Of a stretch of 64,000 bases of DNA, positions 1 to 9,901 are shown in pieces. The notes beneath the pieces are model-generated. The model saw only the letters and a program-made list of their open reading frames with translations, was not told where the DNA came from and did no database searches. The DNA lies in the NCBI RefSeq assembly GCF_001712795.1, contig NZ_KV757651.1, positions 1-64,000 on the forward strand, given 5' to 3'. The stretch is from Nostoc sp. KVJ20 (GTDB taxonomy: Bacteria; Cyanobacteriota; Cyanobacteriia; Cyanobacteriales; Nostocaceae). Positions within the stretch are counted from its first letter, which is position 1, and every line of letters begins with the position of its first letter. The translations under genes were made by a program, and so were the position numbers.

Positions 1-59
1 GATTTACAATCCCTGGCGGACATGCGGTTTCGCGTTAAGTTGACACCAATGGTAGGGAA

Positions 60-87
60 CCCACGCCAACCAGGCGTGGGATTGAAA
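60..87. repeat. GC-rich hairpin followed by ATTGAAA at the left edge
   Basis: CCCACGCC (60-67) and GGCGTGGG (73-80) form a perfect 8-bp stem with a 5-nt loop, followed directly by ATTGAAA. A palindrome ending in ATTGAAA resembles the 3' half of many cyanobacterial CRISPR repeats, but only one copy is visible. Hairpins of this kind also occur at the right ends of IS200/IS605-type (TnpB) elements. The rest of the 376-base stretch before cobO holds no convincing gene. Which explanation is right depends on sequence left of the window. Confidence 0.35.
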
Positions 88-318
88 ATTTGGACGCATT
101 ATGCCTCATTGCAAGCAATAAGAGCAAAAATCTTTTCCTAACAGTGGGCAATGACCCACAACTAAAGTTTTTAATGTTTTTCTATCCCTACTCCCTACTC
201 CCTGTTTTGTAAAGCAAAGTGCTAGGTGCTGACTACAAACCCTCAAAACTAGCTTGACATCCGAAAATTAAAAACCAGATTTCTGATCTCTGCTGAGTCG
301 GAAACCTGGTTTTTTAAC

Positions 319-375
319 AATTCTGAATTCTGAATTCTGAATCCTGAATTCTGAATCCTGAATTCTGAATTCTGA
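319..375. repeat. Heptanucleotide tandem repeat (GAATTCT type)
   Basis: About eight imperfect copies of a 7-base unit (AATTCTG with AATCCTG variants) abut the 3' end of cobO. This is the short tandemly repeated repetitive (STRR) class typical of Nostoc and Anabaena genomes. Related blocks lie near 1385, 1480 and 18190. Confidence 0.85.
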
Positions 376-376
376 T

Positions 377-1054
377 TTAATACTCAATTCCCGGTTGCGC
401 TTTCACACCTTGATCGCGGAATGGGTGCTTAACTAGAGTCATTTCGGTTACTAAGTCAGCACGCTCAATTAAAGCAGCCGGTGCGCCTCTACCTGTGAGA
501 ATAACGTGTTTATTAGCTGGTTTTTGCGCCAAACCTGCTAAAACGTCTTCTACTGGTAAGTAAGCCATTTTGAGAGCGATATTGATTTCGTCTAACAAGA
601 CTAGATGAAAATCTGGGTTGCGGATGTATTCTAATGATTTCTCCCATGCGGCGCTAGCTTTGTCAAGATCGCGATCGCGGTCTTGAGTTTCCCAGGTAAA
701 GCCTTCGCCCATTGCGTGAAATTCTATCTGGTCTTCCCAATAGCTAAAAACCCTTTTTTCGGAAGGTTCCCAGCTACCTTTGATAAATTGGATGATCGCT
801 ACTTTATACCCATGACCGAGCGATCGCAACACCATCCCCAAAGCCGCAGTAGTTTTACCCTTCCCGTTACCAGTATTTACAATAATTAACCCTTTTTCTG
901 GTACCGCGGCTGCTATGCGCTTGTCTTGCACTTCTTTGCGTCGCTGCATCTTTTTGCGGTACTGTTCATCAGTTAGAGATGAAGACATTACCTCATCAAT
1001 CAAGCGCCCAATCTCTTGGTCTTGGTTCAATTCTGGTGGTGTATCGTTTTTCAT
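377..1054 (-). CDS. cobO: Cob(I)yrinic acid a,c-diamide adenosyltransferase
   Basis: This enzyme transfers the adenosyl group of ATP to cob(I)alamin or its corrinoid precursors, the step that makes adenosylcobalamin in the cytoplasm. The 225-residue protein has the family P-loop near residues 62-68 (GNGKGKT) inside the stretch IIVNTGNGKGKTTAALGM, then the LLDEINIAL and TGRGAP segments typical of CobO/CobA/BtuR. The ATG at 1054 is preferred over an in-frame TTG 15 bases upstream. It stands alone, with no other cobalamin genes beside it. The product is the cofactor of the class II ribonucleotide reductase at 12968-16237. Length and motifs are normal, so the assignment is firm. Confidence 0.95.
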   Translation of the reverse strand: MKNDTPPELNQDQEIGRLIDEVMSSSLTDEQYRKKMQRRKEVQDKRIAAAVPEKGLIIVNTGNGKGKTTAALGMVLRSLGHGYKVAIIQFIKGSWEPSEKRVFSYWEDQIEFHAMGEGFTWETQDRDRDLDKASAAWEKSLEYIRNPDFHLVLLDEINIALKMAYLPVEDVLAGLAQKPANKHVILTGRGAPAALIERADLVTEMTLVKHPFRDQGVKAQPGIEY

Positions 1055-1873
1055 CAAGCTAGTATGCAAATAACTGTTAAAAGTGTTGAAAAGGAAGCAA
1101 AATTATGTTTATAATTTTATTTTAGCTAAATCACATAATTTGGATATCTCCACTAATATTTTATAGAAAAATATTGATCATGTCTTAGTCTTTTTAAGAT
1201 GATTTGCATATAAGTATGTAAATCTATATAATATACAAACTGAAGTTATAATTTGAGTTTAATATTACTGTTTTAAATAATTTAATATGTTCATTAAAGC
1301 ACTTTACCAAGAAAACTTTCTTATTCTCTCTTTTGATACAGTCATCAGTTAACTATAGGACTCATATTTGATTTGCGGTAAGAATTCAGGAGTCAGGATT
1401 CAGAATTCAGAATAGTTAAAAAATAGGAGAAAATTTGATACATAAATGTACTAATCATGCTGTACTCCTTTTAAATTCTGACTTCTGACTTCTAGGTGCT
1501 GAATTATTACGATTTTTGAAAAAAACTCAGTACACTTTTATTCCTTGTTCCTTGTTCCCTCCCTACGCAAATAATTTCAGGAATCAAAGCGGATTCCTAT
1601 ATCTGATATCGGGAGTTATAGATTTATTGATGCTTTGGTATGAAATTATCACCCAAACTTTATCGAAGAAGGCAGGAGGCAGAGGGCAGGAGGAAAACTG
1701 CCCGACGCTCCAATATGAGCTACCGCTGCGCTATCTGTAACAGCCCGCGACCATAGGGAGCAAGGGTTTAAGACAAGAACTCCAAATTTTCAATTTGGTG
1801 GCTCTTTTTCAGGAGGGGTTTGAATCCTATAAGTGAAAAAACCTCCTGCCTCCTGCCTCCTTCAATATCTCCC
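1055..1873. other. Long intergenic region with repeats
   Basis: This 819-base AT-rich region separates cobO from the next minus-strand gene. It holds a MITE-like element (1354-1601), GAATTCA-type repeats at about 1385-1415, CTTCTGA repeats at about 1480-1495, TTCCTTG repeats at about 1540-1558 and two opposed purine/pyrimidine blocks (GGCAGGA near 1670-1692; CCTCCTG near 1842-1862). The only long open frame (1516-1740) is built from these repeats and is not called. Confidence 0.7.
1354..1601. mobile_element. MITE-like element, family A, enlarged copy
   Basis: The ends are imperfect inverted repeats: TATAGGACTCATATTTGAT at the left and, in reverse, TATAGGAATCCGCTTTGAT at the right (15 of 19 positions match). 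A second copy lies at 27258-27401 in the opposite orientation and shares the terminal sequences, an internal AAAACTCAGTAC segment and a TACGCAAAT segment. This copy is about 100 bases longer, mainly because of repeat-rich DNA between the left end and the shared AAAACTCAGTAC segment. There is no transposase, so any movement would need help in trans. Confidence 0.65.
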
Positions 1874-3142
1874 TCATTCTTCGTCTTCATCCAATTCATC
1901 ATCCTCACTCCAATACTGTTGAGGTGCATTTCCGTGAACTTCTAAAATCTTCGGTTTTTTGATTTTGTTATCAGGTGGATTAATTGCTTCTAACTGCACA
2001 TCAAATTTCCAATTGTCACCAAAATCATAAAGATAGGTCATTTTACCACCTGGTTCGAGAGACACATCACCAATTTGCACTTGGTCTGCAAATGGGGGTG
2101 TTTCCATATAGGCATGACCAACTTTTATTATGCGGCCAAAACGGTCTTTATAACTAAACTCGTACAGGTGATCGTAGTCAAAGTCAAAAGCATCGAGAAT
2201 TATCTCTGCTAGCCAGCTTAATGGTTTTTTTGCTGGGATAGCAATGCGTCGCCAAGCCTTAAAAAGGGATACTTTGAAAATATAAATCCCATCGGTGAAG
2301 CCTTGCTTGGGAACAAGTAAATTGTGTTTCCATTCTGGAAAAAAGGGTTGCAAATGTGACTGCAATTTTCCAAAATTCACATTTACATCATCCTGTAGTT
2401 CTCCTCGTATCCCCAATGGAAATAGTAATTGCAACAGAGCATCTCCAAAGGGCAAGCGTTGTAAACTAGTTATGCGCCATCCCTTGCCTTCTTGTGGTTT
2501 CCCATGTTTGATAGATAAAAATCCAAATAACTCTAACAGGGCAACATTATGCAAACCTGGGTAATAACTAATATTGTTTTGATCTTCATATTTAGAAAAT
2601 TTTAAACCTTTATCTGAGACACGAGGCCAAAGTTGAATACATCTAAATAAATTCCCTAATGAATCTTGATGTTCACCCAAAACTTCGTTATTTCCCCAAA
2701 TCAACCAGGCTTCTAATAAGTTGAAATAGCGTTCTGTTGGATTGAGGCTTGACCAGGATTGTAAAGTTGCTGCGTCTAAAACTAAAAACTGCTTCTTCCC
2801 TTGGGATCTAATTTGGGCTATTCCAGAACTGCGTAATAACAGATATAGTCCATTAATGTATGGGTATGATTTCTGTACGGGGCGTTTGAGTTTAATTTCA
2901 ATTGGGTGACTTAACCGAGAATTAACTTCTGATAGGACTTTTAGCGGTAGAAGGTTATTAACACTACTAACTTCTACTCCATTTGGTTGTAAGAAATCTA
3001 TCAGAATTTGAAAGTCATGCAGAATTGTACCGGGTTTATTTTCATCAATACTGAGTTTTTGTAGGAGTTGTTGTTGTGACTCTGTTATAGAAGGCAGTTC
3101 AGGATTGAGTGTGCGTTCTAGTCGCGCAAATAAATCTTCCAT
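1874..3142 (-). CDS. Plasmid pRiA4b ORF-3 family protein
   Basis: The 422-residue protein carries, at about residues 280-400, the domain named after ORF-3 of plasmid pRiA4b. Recognisable parts are IYIFKVSLFKAWRRIAIP, the AFDFDYDHLYEFSY segment and YLYDFGDNWKFDVQLE. The N-terminal 270 residues are a helical region that I do not recognise, and the C-terminus is acidic (SEDDELDEDEE). The molecular function of this domain is not established; the family is often found near mobile DNA. It starts at an ATG and is divergent from the nucleotidyltransferase gene across a 194-base gap. The domain call is firm; no function is assigned. Confidence 0.8.
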   Translation of the reverse strand: MEDLFARLERTLNPELPSITESQQQLLQKLSIDENKPGTILHDFQILIDFLQPNGVEVSSVNNLLPLKVLSEVNSRLSHPIEIKLKRPVQKSYPYINGLYLLLRSSGIAQIRSQGKKQFLVLDAATLQSWSSLNPTERYFNLLEAWLIWGNNEVLGEHQDSLGNLFRCIQLWPRVSDKGLKFSKYEDQNNISYYPGLHNVALLELFGFLSIKHGKPQEGKGWRITSLQRLPFGDALLQLLFPLGIRGELQDDVNVNFGKLQSHLQPFFPEWKHNLLVPKQGFTDGIYIFKVSLFKAWRRIAIPAKKPLSWLAEIILDAFDFDYDHLYEFSYKDRFGRIIKVGHAYMETPPFADQVQIGDVSLEPGGKMTYLYDFGDNWKFDVQLEAINPPDNKIKKPKILEVHGNAPQQYWSEDDELDEDEE

Positions 3143-3336
3143 AAATAAAAATTCTAAATTCTAAATTCACAACTTAACCTTCTGTGTAACCTGTTTTCTT
3201 TATACTATGACTACAGAAGTTCACCTGATAAATATTGACATACCAAGTGTCACAACAGGACTATTAATACCGTAAGTTTAATGAAATGTGAATGATAATA
3301 TTTTCACCTTCTACTTGACAATCCCAGGAATTTGAT

Positions 3337-3873
3337 ATGAATAGTAACACTCGCCTACAGATCATTTTAGCTGATACACGTATTAATACAGTATTACCTG
3401 CGATCGCTCAACTAAATCTACCGAACTGGTGGTTAGCCGGTGGTGCAGTCCGAAACACCGTTTGGTCTTCAATTTTTGGCAATGACTGTGGGTTAGGGAT
3501 TAAAGATTTTGATATTGCATTCTTTGATATAGAGGGAAACCGTTCGCAAGAACTAGCAGCAAAGGCGAATCTCACAGAACAATTTCCTCATGACGAGTTT
3601 GATGTCAAAAATCAAGCTAGTTTTGCTCGTTGGCGTCTTGGTAGCAGACCCTACACTAGTACAGAGGATGGCATCACAGATTGGCTGCACACCGCCACTG
3701 CTGTGGGAGTTCGACTAGATACCCAAGGTCAATGGCAATTTTTCACACCCTACGGATTAGATGACCTATTTGGTGGCATTATTCGACCTACGCCAACGCA
3801 TACTCATAACTTAGATGCCCACAATAAGGCCTCTGGATTTTTGCAAAAGTGTCCTTATCTGCGGTTGGCGTAA
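3337..3873 (+). CDS. Nucleotidyltransferase family protein (NTP_transf_6-like)
   Basis: This 178-residue protein has the GGAVRN motif (residues 36-41) followed by IKDFDIAFFD, which fits the glycine-rich loop and acidic metal-binding pair of a minimal nucleotidyltransferase fold. WLHTATAVGVR and the FTPYGLDDLFGGIIRPTP stretch near residues 145-160 match the conserved C-terminal half of the PF06042 family, whose substrates are unknown. The last dozen residues (ASGFLQKCPYLRLA) differ from the Trp/Arg-rich tail I expect, so the end may be slightly altered. It is a single gene between divergent neighbours. Family confidence is good; the substrate is unknown. Confidence 0.8.
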   Translation: MNSNTRLQIILADTRINTVLPAIAQLNLPNWWLAGGAVRNTVWSSIFGNDCGLGIKDFDIAFFDIEGNRSQELAAKANLTEQFPHDEFDVKNQASFARWRLGSRPYTSTEDGITDWLHTATAVGVRLDTQGQWQFFTPYGLDDLFGGIIRPTPTHTHNLDAHNKASGFLQKCPYLRLA

Positions 3874-4047
3874 AAGTTACAGTCGGGTTGTAGCCACTAG
3901 TTTTCGTCACAAGGAAATAATCGCTTTTTAATTTATAACCCTTGGATACAGAAGCGCAATGTTAATAATTTTCTACGTATTGGGAATATTAAACTAGAAC
4001 CCCAAACGGGGTTGATGCTAGTTTTGTAACTTTATAGTCGAAAATCA

Positions 4048-7000
4048 ATGCCAAATCGTACTGGATACCAAATCAACTCGACTCTCCACGAAGGAATCCA
4101 AACAATTATTTATCAAGCACAAACGCCAAAGACGCAACAGCGAGTTATCATCAAGCTGCTTAAAAATGAATATCCGACTCTCGAAGCCTTTACTCGCCTT
4201 AAAAATGAGTATCAAATTCAGCAAGGTTTAGACCATCCCAATATAGTTAAAGCTATTAGTCTAGAAACCTTTCAAAATCGTGTAGGACTGTTGTTGGAAG
4301 ACTTTGGAGGTCAGTCTTTAGCGCAATTTTTACAAACAAAAAAACTTGACTTGATTAACCATTTAAACATTGCTATTCAACTGACTAAAGCTTTAGATTA
4401 TTTACATAAAAATCAGATTATTCATAAAGATATTAAACCTAATAACATCATAATTAACTCCCAGACAGATATTGTTAAACTCACTGACTTTGGTATAGCC
4501 TCCCGTCTTAATAAGGAAAATCCCCAATTTAATAACCCTAACTGCGTTGAAGGCACACTTGCCTATATGTCTCCTGAACAAACTGGGAGAATGAATCGCA
4601 TTCTTGATTATCGTACTGACTTTTATTCCCTTGGTGTGACTTTATATGAAATGTTAACTGATAAAACACCATTTTTTAGCCAAGACCCCCTAGAAGTAGT
4701 TTATAGTCACATTGCAGTTCAAGCGATAAACCCGCAATCATTAAATTCACAAATTCCTACCGCCGTCTCTGAAATTGTGATGAAGCTGATGGCAAAAAAT
4801 GCGGAAGATAGATATCAAAGTGCTACAGGATTATTAGCAGATTTAGAATCATGTCTCAACCAGTTAGAAAGCAAGGGAATAATTACTGATTTTGTTCCAG
4901 GGCGTTTAGATATCTTGAGTCAGTTATTAATCCCTCAAAAATTATATGGTCGTGAAGAACAAGTTATTGAACTGTTAGCTGCATTTGAGCGCGTTACATC
5001 TGGGACTAGTGAAATGATGCTAGTTTCTGGTTATTCTGGTATTGGCAAATCAGTTCTAGTGAATGAAGTTAATAAACCCATTACTCGCAGACAAGGGTAC
5101 TTTATTTCTGGTAAATTTGACCAATTAAAGCGAAATATACCTTATGCTTCTTTAATTCAAGCTTTTGCTTATTTGATGCGGTATTTGCTGACAGAAAATA
5201 ATGAGCAGATAGAAATATGGCGGAATAAAATACTATCAGCTTTAGGAACAAATGGAAAAGTTATTACTGACGTAATTCCAGAAGTAGAATTAATCATTGG
5301 TACACAGCCGGAGGTTGCCGAAATTGGGGCAACAGAATCACAAAATCGCTTCAATCATGTTTTTAAAGAATTTATCCAAGTTTTTACCCAAAAAGAACAC
5401 CCCTTAGTCATATTTTTAGATGATTTACAATGGGCAGATTCAGCCACATTAAATTTAATCCAACTGCTCATAACTGATGCCGATAGCAAATATTTTCTAT
5501 TTATCGGAGCATATAGAGATAATGAAGTTAATTCGGCACATCCTTTAATTCAAAAAATAGAAGAAATTAAAGATAGTGGCACGGTAGTTAATAATATTAT
5601 CTTACAACCTTTAAATTTAGAAAATGTAACTAAGCTAGTTGCCGAAACACTCCAAGAAGGAGAACCTAAACAGGATGATGGCATTAGAGTATTTAACAAT
5701 AAAATTATTCAATTAGCCGAACTGATTTATAATAAGACAGGTGGAAACCCATTTTTTATAACACAACTAATTCAGGCACTTTATCAAGAAAAATTACTAA
5801 AATTTGACTTTGCTAATGCTAGATGGCAATGGAGTCTAGAGGATATACAAGCAATTGGAATTACTGATAAAAATGTAGTTGAGTTAGTTGCCAGTAGAGT
5901 TGAAAAACTACCAAGTTTCACCCAAGATGTTTTAAAATTAGCAGCTTGTGTGGGTGACAGATTTAGTCTGGATGTTTTATCGATAGTCAATGAAAAATCA
6001 CCTTCTTTGACAGCTAATGATTTACACTCTGCTTTGCAAGCGGGATTAATTCTACCTTTAAGTGAAGCTTACCGTATTCCTTTAGTTTTTAATCAAGAAG
6101 AAGCAGTTAATTTAAATCTCGACACTTCACGGGTAGGTTATAAGTTCTTACATGACAGAGTACAGCAAGCAGCATATTCATTGATTCCAGAAGAACTCAA
6201 AAAATCTACTCACCTGAAAATTGGGCAATTGCTTCTCCAAAATACACCTAAAGAGGAAATAGAAGCTAATATTTTTGATATCGTCAATCAGTTGAATGTA
6301 GGTATTCTTAACCTGATAGAGCAATCTGAAAAAACTGAATTGGCACGATTAAATTTAATTGCAGGACGAAAAGCTAAAGCTTCTACAGCTTACGAAGCGG
6401 CTCTGAAATACTTCACAAATGGGATAAAACTTTTAAATATAGATGCTTGGGAAACTGAATATACCTTAACTATTGGTTTATATGAAGGAGCCGCAGAGGT
6501 AGCTTATCTTGGCGGTGATTTTGAGCAGATGCAACAATGGGCTGAGGTGGTGCAGCAACAAGCCAAAGTCCTTCTAGATAAAGTGAAAGTCTATGAAGTA
6601 CAGATTATCGCTTCTATCATTCAAAGCAAACAACTGAAAGCCATTCAGATAGCTGTATCAATTCTGCAATTGTTAGGAACAAGTTTTCCAGACGAACCCA
6701 CATCAACTGATATTCAGCAGGGGATGGATGAAATCGCGGCTTCTTTGAAAGGTAAAGCCATTGCAGATTTAATTAACTTACCATTAATGACTGATCCTAA
6801 CAAGATTGCAGCTATGAGAATCTTAATGGGAGTTCTCCCGGCGGCTTTTCAAACTGCTCCTGCAATGATGCCAATTATTGTCTGTAAAATGGTCAATTTG
6901 TCCTTAAGATATGGAAATACGGCTGTATCTGCTTATGGTTATAGTCTTTATGGATTACTTCTTTGTGGAGTTCAAGGAGAAATTGATTCTGGCTATGAAT

Positions 7001-9474
7001 TTGGTAAATTAGCTTCACGTTTGGTATCACAATTTAATGCTGAAGAACTCAAGGCGAAAATTCTGACGGTTGTTAGCGCTCATGTTATGCATTGGAAAGA
7101 GCATGTTAGGGAGACATTAACATCATCAATGGCAGGATATTCTAGTGGTCTGGAAACTGGAGATTTAGAATATGCTGGCTATTGTGGTTACATTTATCCC
7201 TATCATTCATTTTGGCTGGGTAAGGAACTTTGGCTTCTAGAAAAAGAACTGATAGCTTATTGTGATTCGCTGAAAAAAATCAAGCAACAAGTCGCTTTTA
7301 CTTGGAACTCAGTATATTTGCAAACAGTTCTGAACTTGAAAGGAAATTTTGAAAATGTGGACTGTTTAATTGGAGAAGCCTACGACGAGCAAAGTATGCT
7401 ACCAATTCATCAGCAAGTAAATGATCTTTACACAATTAACCACTTATTCGTTAATAAACTAATGCTCTCTTACATATTTGGGGAGTATTTTAAAGCTGTA
7501 GAAAATGCTGCGATCGCAGAAAATTCTTTAGGTGGTGTTACAGGGTTATTTGTTGTTCCAATCTTTTATTTTTACGATTCTTTAGCCCACTTGGCAATAT
7601 ATCATACTGCTAAAGAGTCTGAGAAGCAAGCTATTCTAGAAAAAGTCCGAGCTAATCAGCAAAAGATGGAACTCTGGGCTACTCATGCTCCCACGAATCA
7701 CTTACACAGATTTTACCTCGTGGAGGCAGAACGGTATCAGATTTTAGGGCAAACGCTTGAAGCAATGGACTACTATGAACACTCTATTGCAAAATCTCAA
7801 GAAAACGGTTTTCTCCAAGAAGAAGCTTTAGCTTATGAGTTAGCTGGAAAATTTTATCAATCTCTTGGTAAAGAGTTAATTCATCAAACTTATATAACTA
7901 AATCCTATTATGCCTATATTCGCTGGGGTGCGATCGCTAAAGTTAAACACTTAGAATCAAAATATACTTTTCTATTAGGACAAACTACTCCTATAGAAAA
8001 CAGTACTTCAAAAATAGATACAATTCATCTTACCACTAGCACGACTACCAATAGCAGCTTGAGTGATTTTTTAGATTTTAATGCATTCATCAAGTTTTCC
8101 CAAGCGATTACTAATGAAATTGTTTTAGAAAATTTATTAGGCAAGTTGATCAAAATTTTACTAGAAAATGCTGCCGCCCAAAAAGCAGTACTACTCCTAA
8201 TTAAAGATAATAATTTGTATATCGAAGCTTCTGGAAATGCTGCTGAAAATGCAGTGACAGTTTTACGCTCTATTCCTGTTGAAACCTATCAGGATTTACC
8301 GCTCTCTGTCATTAATTATGTTTTCCGAACTCAGCAATATCTTGTATTAAATGATGCTATCCTTGCAGAACCTTTTAACCTTGATATCTATATTCAGAAA
8401 TTTCAAACAAAATCAATCTTTTGTTTGCCAATTATGTACCAATCACAGCTTACTGGGATTATTTATTTAGAAAACCAGTTATCATCAGGAGCTTTTGTTC
8501 CAGAAAGGGTAGAAGTATTAAAAGTCTTAGTTTCTCAAATGGCTATTGCCATAGAAAATGCCAGCTTATACACGAGAGCACAAGAAAAATCTAGGGAATT
8601 AGAACAGTCAATAAAAGATTTACAAGAGGCGCAACTACAAATTATCCAAAGTGAAAAAATGTCTTCTCTGGGAAATTTAGTTGCAGGTGTTGCACACGAA
8701 ATAAACAACCCCATTGCTTTTATTACAGGTAGTATTGCCCAAGCAAAAGATATTGTTAAAGATTTAATCGACTATCTGCAACTATACCGAGAAAAATTCC
8801 CAAATCCTGGTGTAGAAATTGAAGAAAAAGCTGAAGAAATAGATATAGATTTTCTACTAAAAGATTTACCAAAAATGATTGATGGTATGACAGTAGGGAC
8901 ACAGCGCATTCGGAATATTAGTACATCTCTCCGTACTTTTTCTCGTGCCGATACTACATATAAAGTATTAGCCAATATCCATGAAGGTATAGATAGTACT
9001 TTAATGATTTTACAGCATCGTCTAAAAGCTGATCATAATCGTCCCGCCATTCAAATCATTAAAAACTATGCATATATTCCATCAGTAAAATGCTACTTAG
9101 GACAATTGAATCAGGTGTTTATGAATATTCTTGCTAATGCAATTGATGCTTTAGAAGAAGCAAATATAGGTCGTAGCTTTTTAGAAATCCAAGAAACACA
9201 TCCTAATATTATCACTATAGAAACTTATCTACAAGTAGACAATGAAAACGTAGTAATTAATATTAAAGATAATGCCAAAGGCATGACAGAAGAAGTGAAA
9301 AACTCTATTTTTGAGAATTTATTTACTACCAAATCTGTAGGAAAAGGTACGGGATTAGGATTATCTATTAGTCGGCAAATTATAGTAGAAAATCATGCTG
9401 GAAGTTTGACTTGTAAATCTGTCTTAGGAGAAGGAACACAATTTATAATTTCTATTCCCATTTTAGGAGAATAG
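4048..9474 (+). CDS. Hybrid Ser/Thr protein kinase - AAA ATPase - GAF - histidine kinase
   Basis: This 1808-residue signalling protein combines a eukaryotic-type kinase with a two-component kinase. Residues 7-270 form the Ser/Thr kinase: Lys36 (VIIKLL), catalytic Asp128 (HKDIKPNN), DFG Asp147 and a GTLAYMSPEQ activation segment. Residues 295-560 are an AAA/NACHT-like ATPase with P-loop Lys334 (GYSGIGKS) and the Walker-B-like VIFLDDLQWAD. A long helical repeat region follows, then a GAF domain (about 1370-1515), a HisKA helix with phospho-acceptor His1550 (GVAHEINNP), and a HATPase domain ending with GTGLGLSISRQI. No receiver domain or response regulator is nearby. The same architecture is common in heterocyst-forming cyanobacteria, where members have been tied to stress and nitrogen responses; the signal here is unknown. 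Confidence 0.93.
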   Translation: MPNRTGYQINSTLHEGIQTIIYQAQTPKTQQRVIIKLLKNEYPTLEAFTRLKNEYQIQQGLDHPNIVKAISLETFQNRVGLLLEDFGGQSLAQFLQTKKLDLINHLNIAIQLTKALDYLHKNQIIHKDIKPNNIIINSQTDIVKLTDFGIASRLNKENPQFNNPNCVEGTLAYMSPEQTGRMNRILDYRTDFYSLGVTLYEMLTDKTPFFSQDPLEVVYSHIAVQAINPQSLNSQIPTAVSEIVMKLMAKNAEDRYQSATGLLADLESCLNQLESKGIITDFVPGRLDILSQLLIPQKLYGREEQVIELLAAFERVTSGTSEMMLVSGYSGIGKSVLVNEVNKPITRRQGYFISGKFDQLKRNIPYASLIQAFAYLMRYLLTENNEQIEIWRNKILSALGTNGKVITDVIPEVELIIGTQPEVAEIGATESQNRFNHVFKEFIQVFTQKEHPLVIFLDDLQWADSATLNLIQLLITDADSKYFLFIGAYRDNEVNSAHPLIQKIEEIKDSGTVVNNIILQPLNLENVTKLVAETLQEGEPKQDDGIRVFNNKIIQLAELIYNKTGGNPFFITQLIQALYQEKLLKFDFANARWQWSLEDIQAIGITDKNVVELVASRVEKLPSFTQDVLKLAACVGDRFSLDVLSIVNEKSPSLTANDLHSALQAGLILPLSEAYRIPLVFNQEEAVNLNLDTSRVGYKFLHDRVQQAAYSLIPEELKKSTHLKIGQLLLQNTPKEEIEANIFDIVNQLNVGILNLIEQSEKTELARLNLIAGRKAKASTAYEAALKYFTNGIKLLNIDAWETEYTLTIGLYEGAAEVAYLGGDFEQMQQWAEVVQQQAKVLLDKVKVYEVQIIASIIQSKQLKAIQIAVSILQLLGTSFPDEPTSTDIQQGMDEIAASLKGKAIADLINLPLMTDPNKIAAMRILMGVLPAAFQTAPAMMPIIVCKMVNLSLRYGNTAVSAYGYSLYGLLLCGVQGEIDSGYEFGKLASRLVSQFNAEELKAKILTVVSAHVMHWKEHVRETLTSSMAGYSSGLETGDLEYAGYCGYIYPYHSFWLGKELWLLEKELIAYCDSLKKIKQQVAFTWNSVYLQTVLNLKGNFENVDCLIGEAYDEQSMLPIHQQVNDLYTINHLFVNKLMLSYIFGEYFKAVENAAIAENSLGGVTGLFVVPIFYFYDSLAHLAIYHTAKESEKQAILEKVRANQQKMELWATHAPTNHLHRFYLVEAERYQILGQTLEAMDYYEHSIAKSQENGFLQEEALAYELAGKFYQSLGKELIHQTYITKSYYAYIRWGAIAKVKHLESKYTFLLGQTTPIENSTSKIDTIHLTTSTTTNSSLSDFLDFNAFIKFSQAITNEIVLENLLGKLIKILLENAAAQKAVLLLIKDNNLYIEASGNAAENAVTVLRSIPVETYQDLPLSVINYVFRTQQYLVLNDAILAEPFNLDIYIQKFQTKSIFCLPIMYQSQLTGIIYLENQLSSGAFVPERVEVLKVLVSQMAIAIENASLYTRAQEKSRELEQSIKDLQEAQLQIIQSEKMSSLGNLVAGVAHEINNPIAFITGSIAQAKDIVKDLIDYLQLYREKFPNPGVEIEEKAEEIDIDFLLKDLPKMIDGMTVGTQRIRNISTSLRTFSRADTTYKVLANIHEGIDSTLMILQHRLKADHNRPAIQIIKNYAYIPSVKCYLGQLNQVFMNILANAIDALEEANIGRSFLEIQETHPNIITIETYLQVDNENVVINIKDNAKGMTEEVKNSIFENLFTTKSVGKGTGLGLSISRQIIVENHAGSLTCKSVLGEGTQFIISIPILGE

Positions 9475-9901
9475 GTAACTTCTGATAGTTGTAGCCGCAG
9501 AACCCCGATTTTTTTAAGATTTCGGGGAACTTATCAAGAATTATTTAGGATTGATATAGTGATTATATTTGATTTTTAGTCCTTGGTAAAATCAAATTTA
9601 TCTGGCGATTCATAAAACTATGTAAGTAGTAAGTCTATTACTTAATCAAATCAACACAAACTTAGTTATAATTAACACTTAAAATTGGTCAAACACCTGC
9701 TATAACTAGTTGTATACATCAAATCGTGTCCTAGTTTTATCATTTACTATAAAACAGATTTTCTGGCTTACACAAAATGTAATTGCTAGCAAAGTATGCA
9801 AATATTTTAGCCGTTTTCAATGAGCTAAAAATATTAGCCAAAGTTTTAGTTTATGGTAAAGTGCAAGATGCGGAAATAGTAAAAATTAAGGTGGATATAC
9901 T
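9475..9901. other. AT-rich intergenic region
   Basis: A likely terminator stem lies just after the kinase gene (9503-9527). The remaining 370 bases are AT-rich with no recognised gene or repeat and should contain the promoter of the downstream exported protein. Confidence 0.6.
9503..9527 (+). terminator. Stem-loop after the hybrid kinase gene
   Basis: CCCCGA pairs with TCGGGG around an internal T-rich loop, 28 bases after the stop codon at 9474. There is no strong T-tract after the stem, so termination efficiency is uncertain. Confidence 0.45.

Noticed and set aside
1516..1740. 74-codon open frame on the plus strand
   Set aside because: It runs through a MITE and repeat DNA and has no protein-like conservation pattern.
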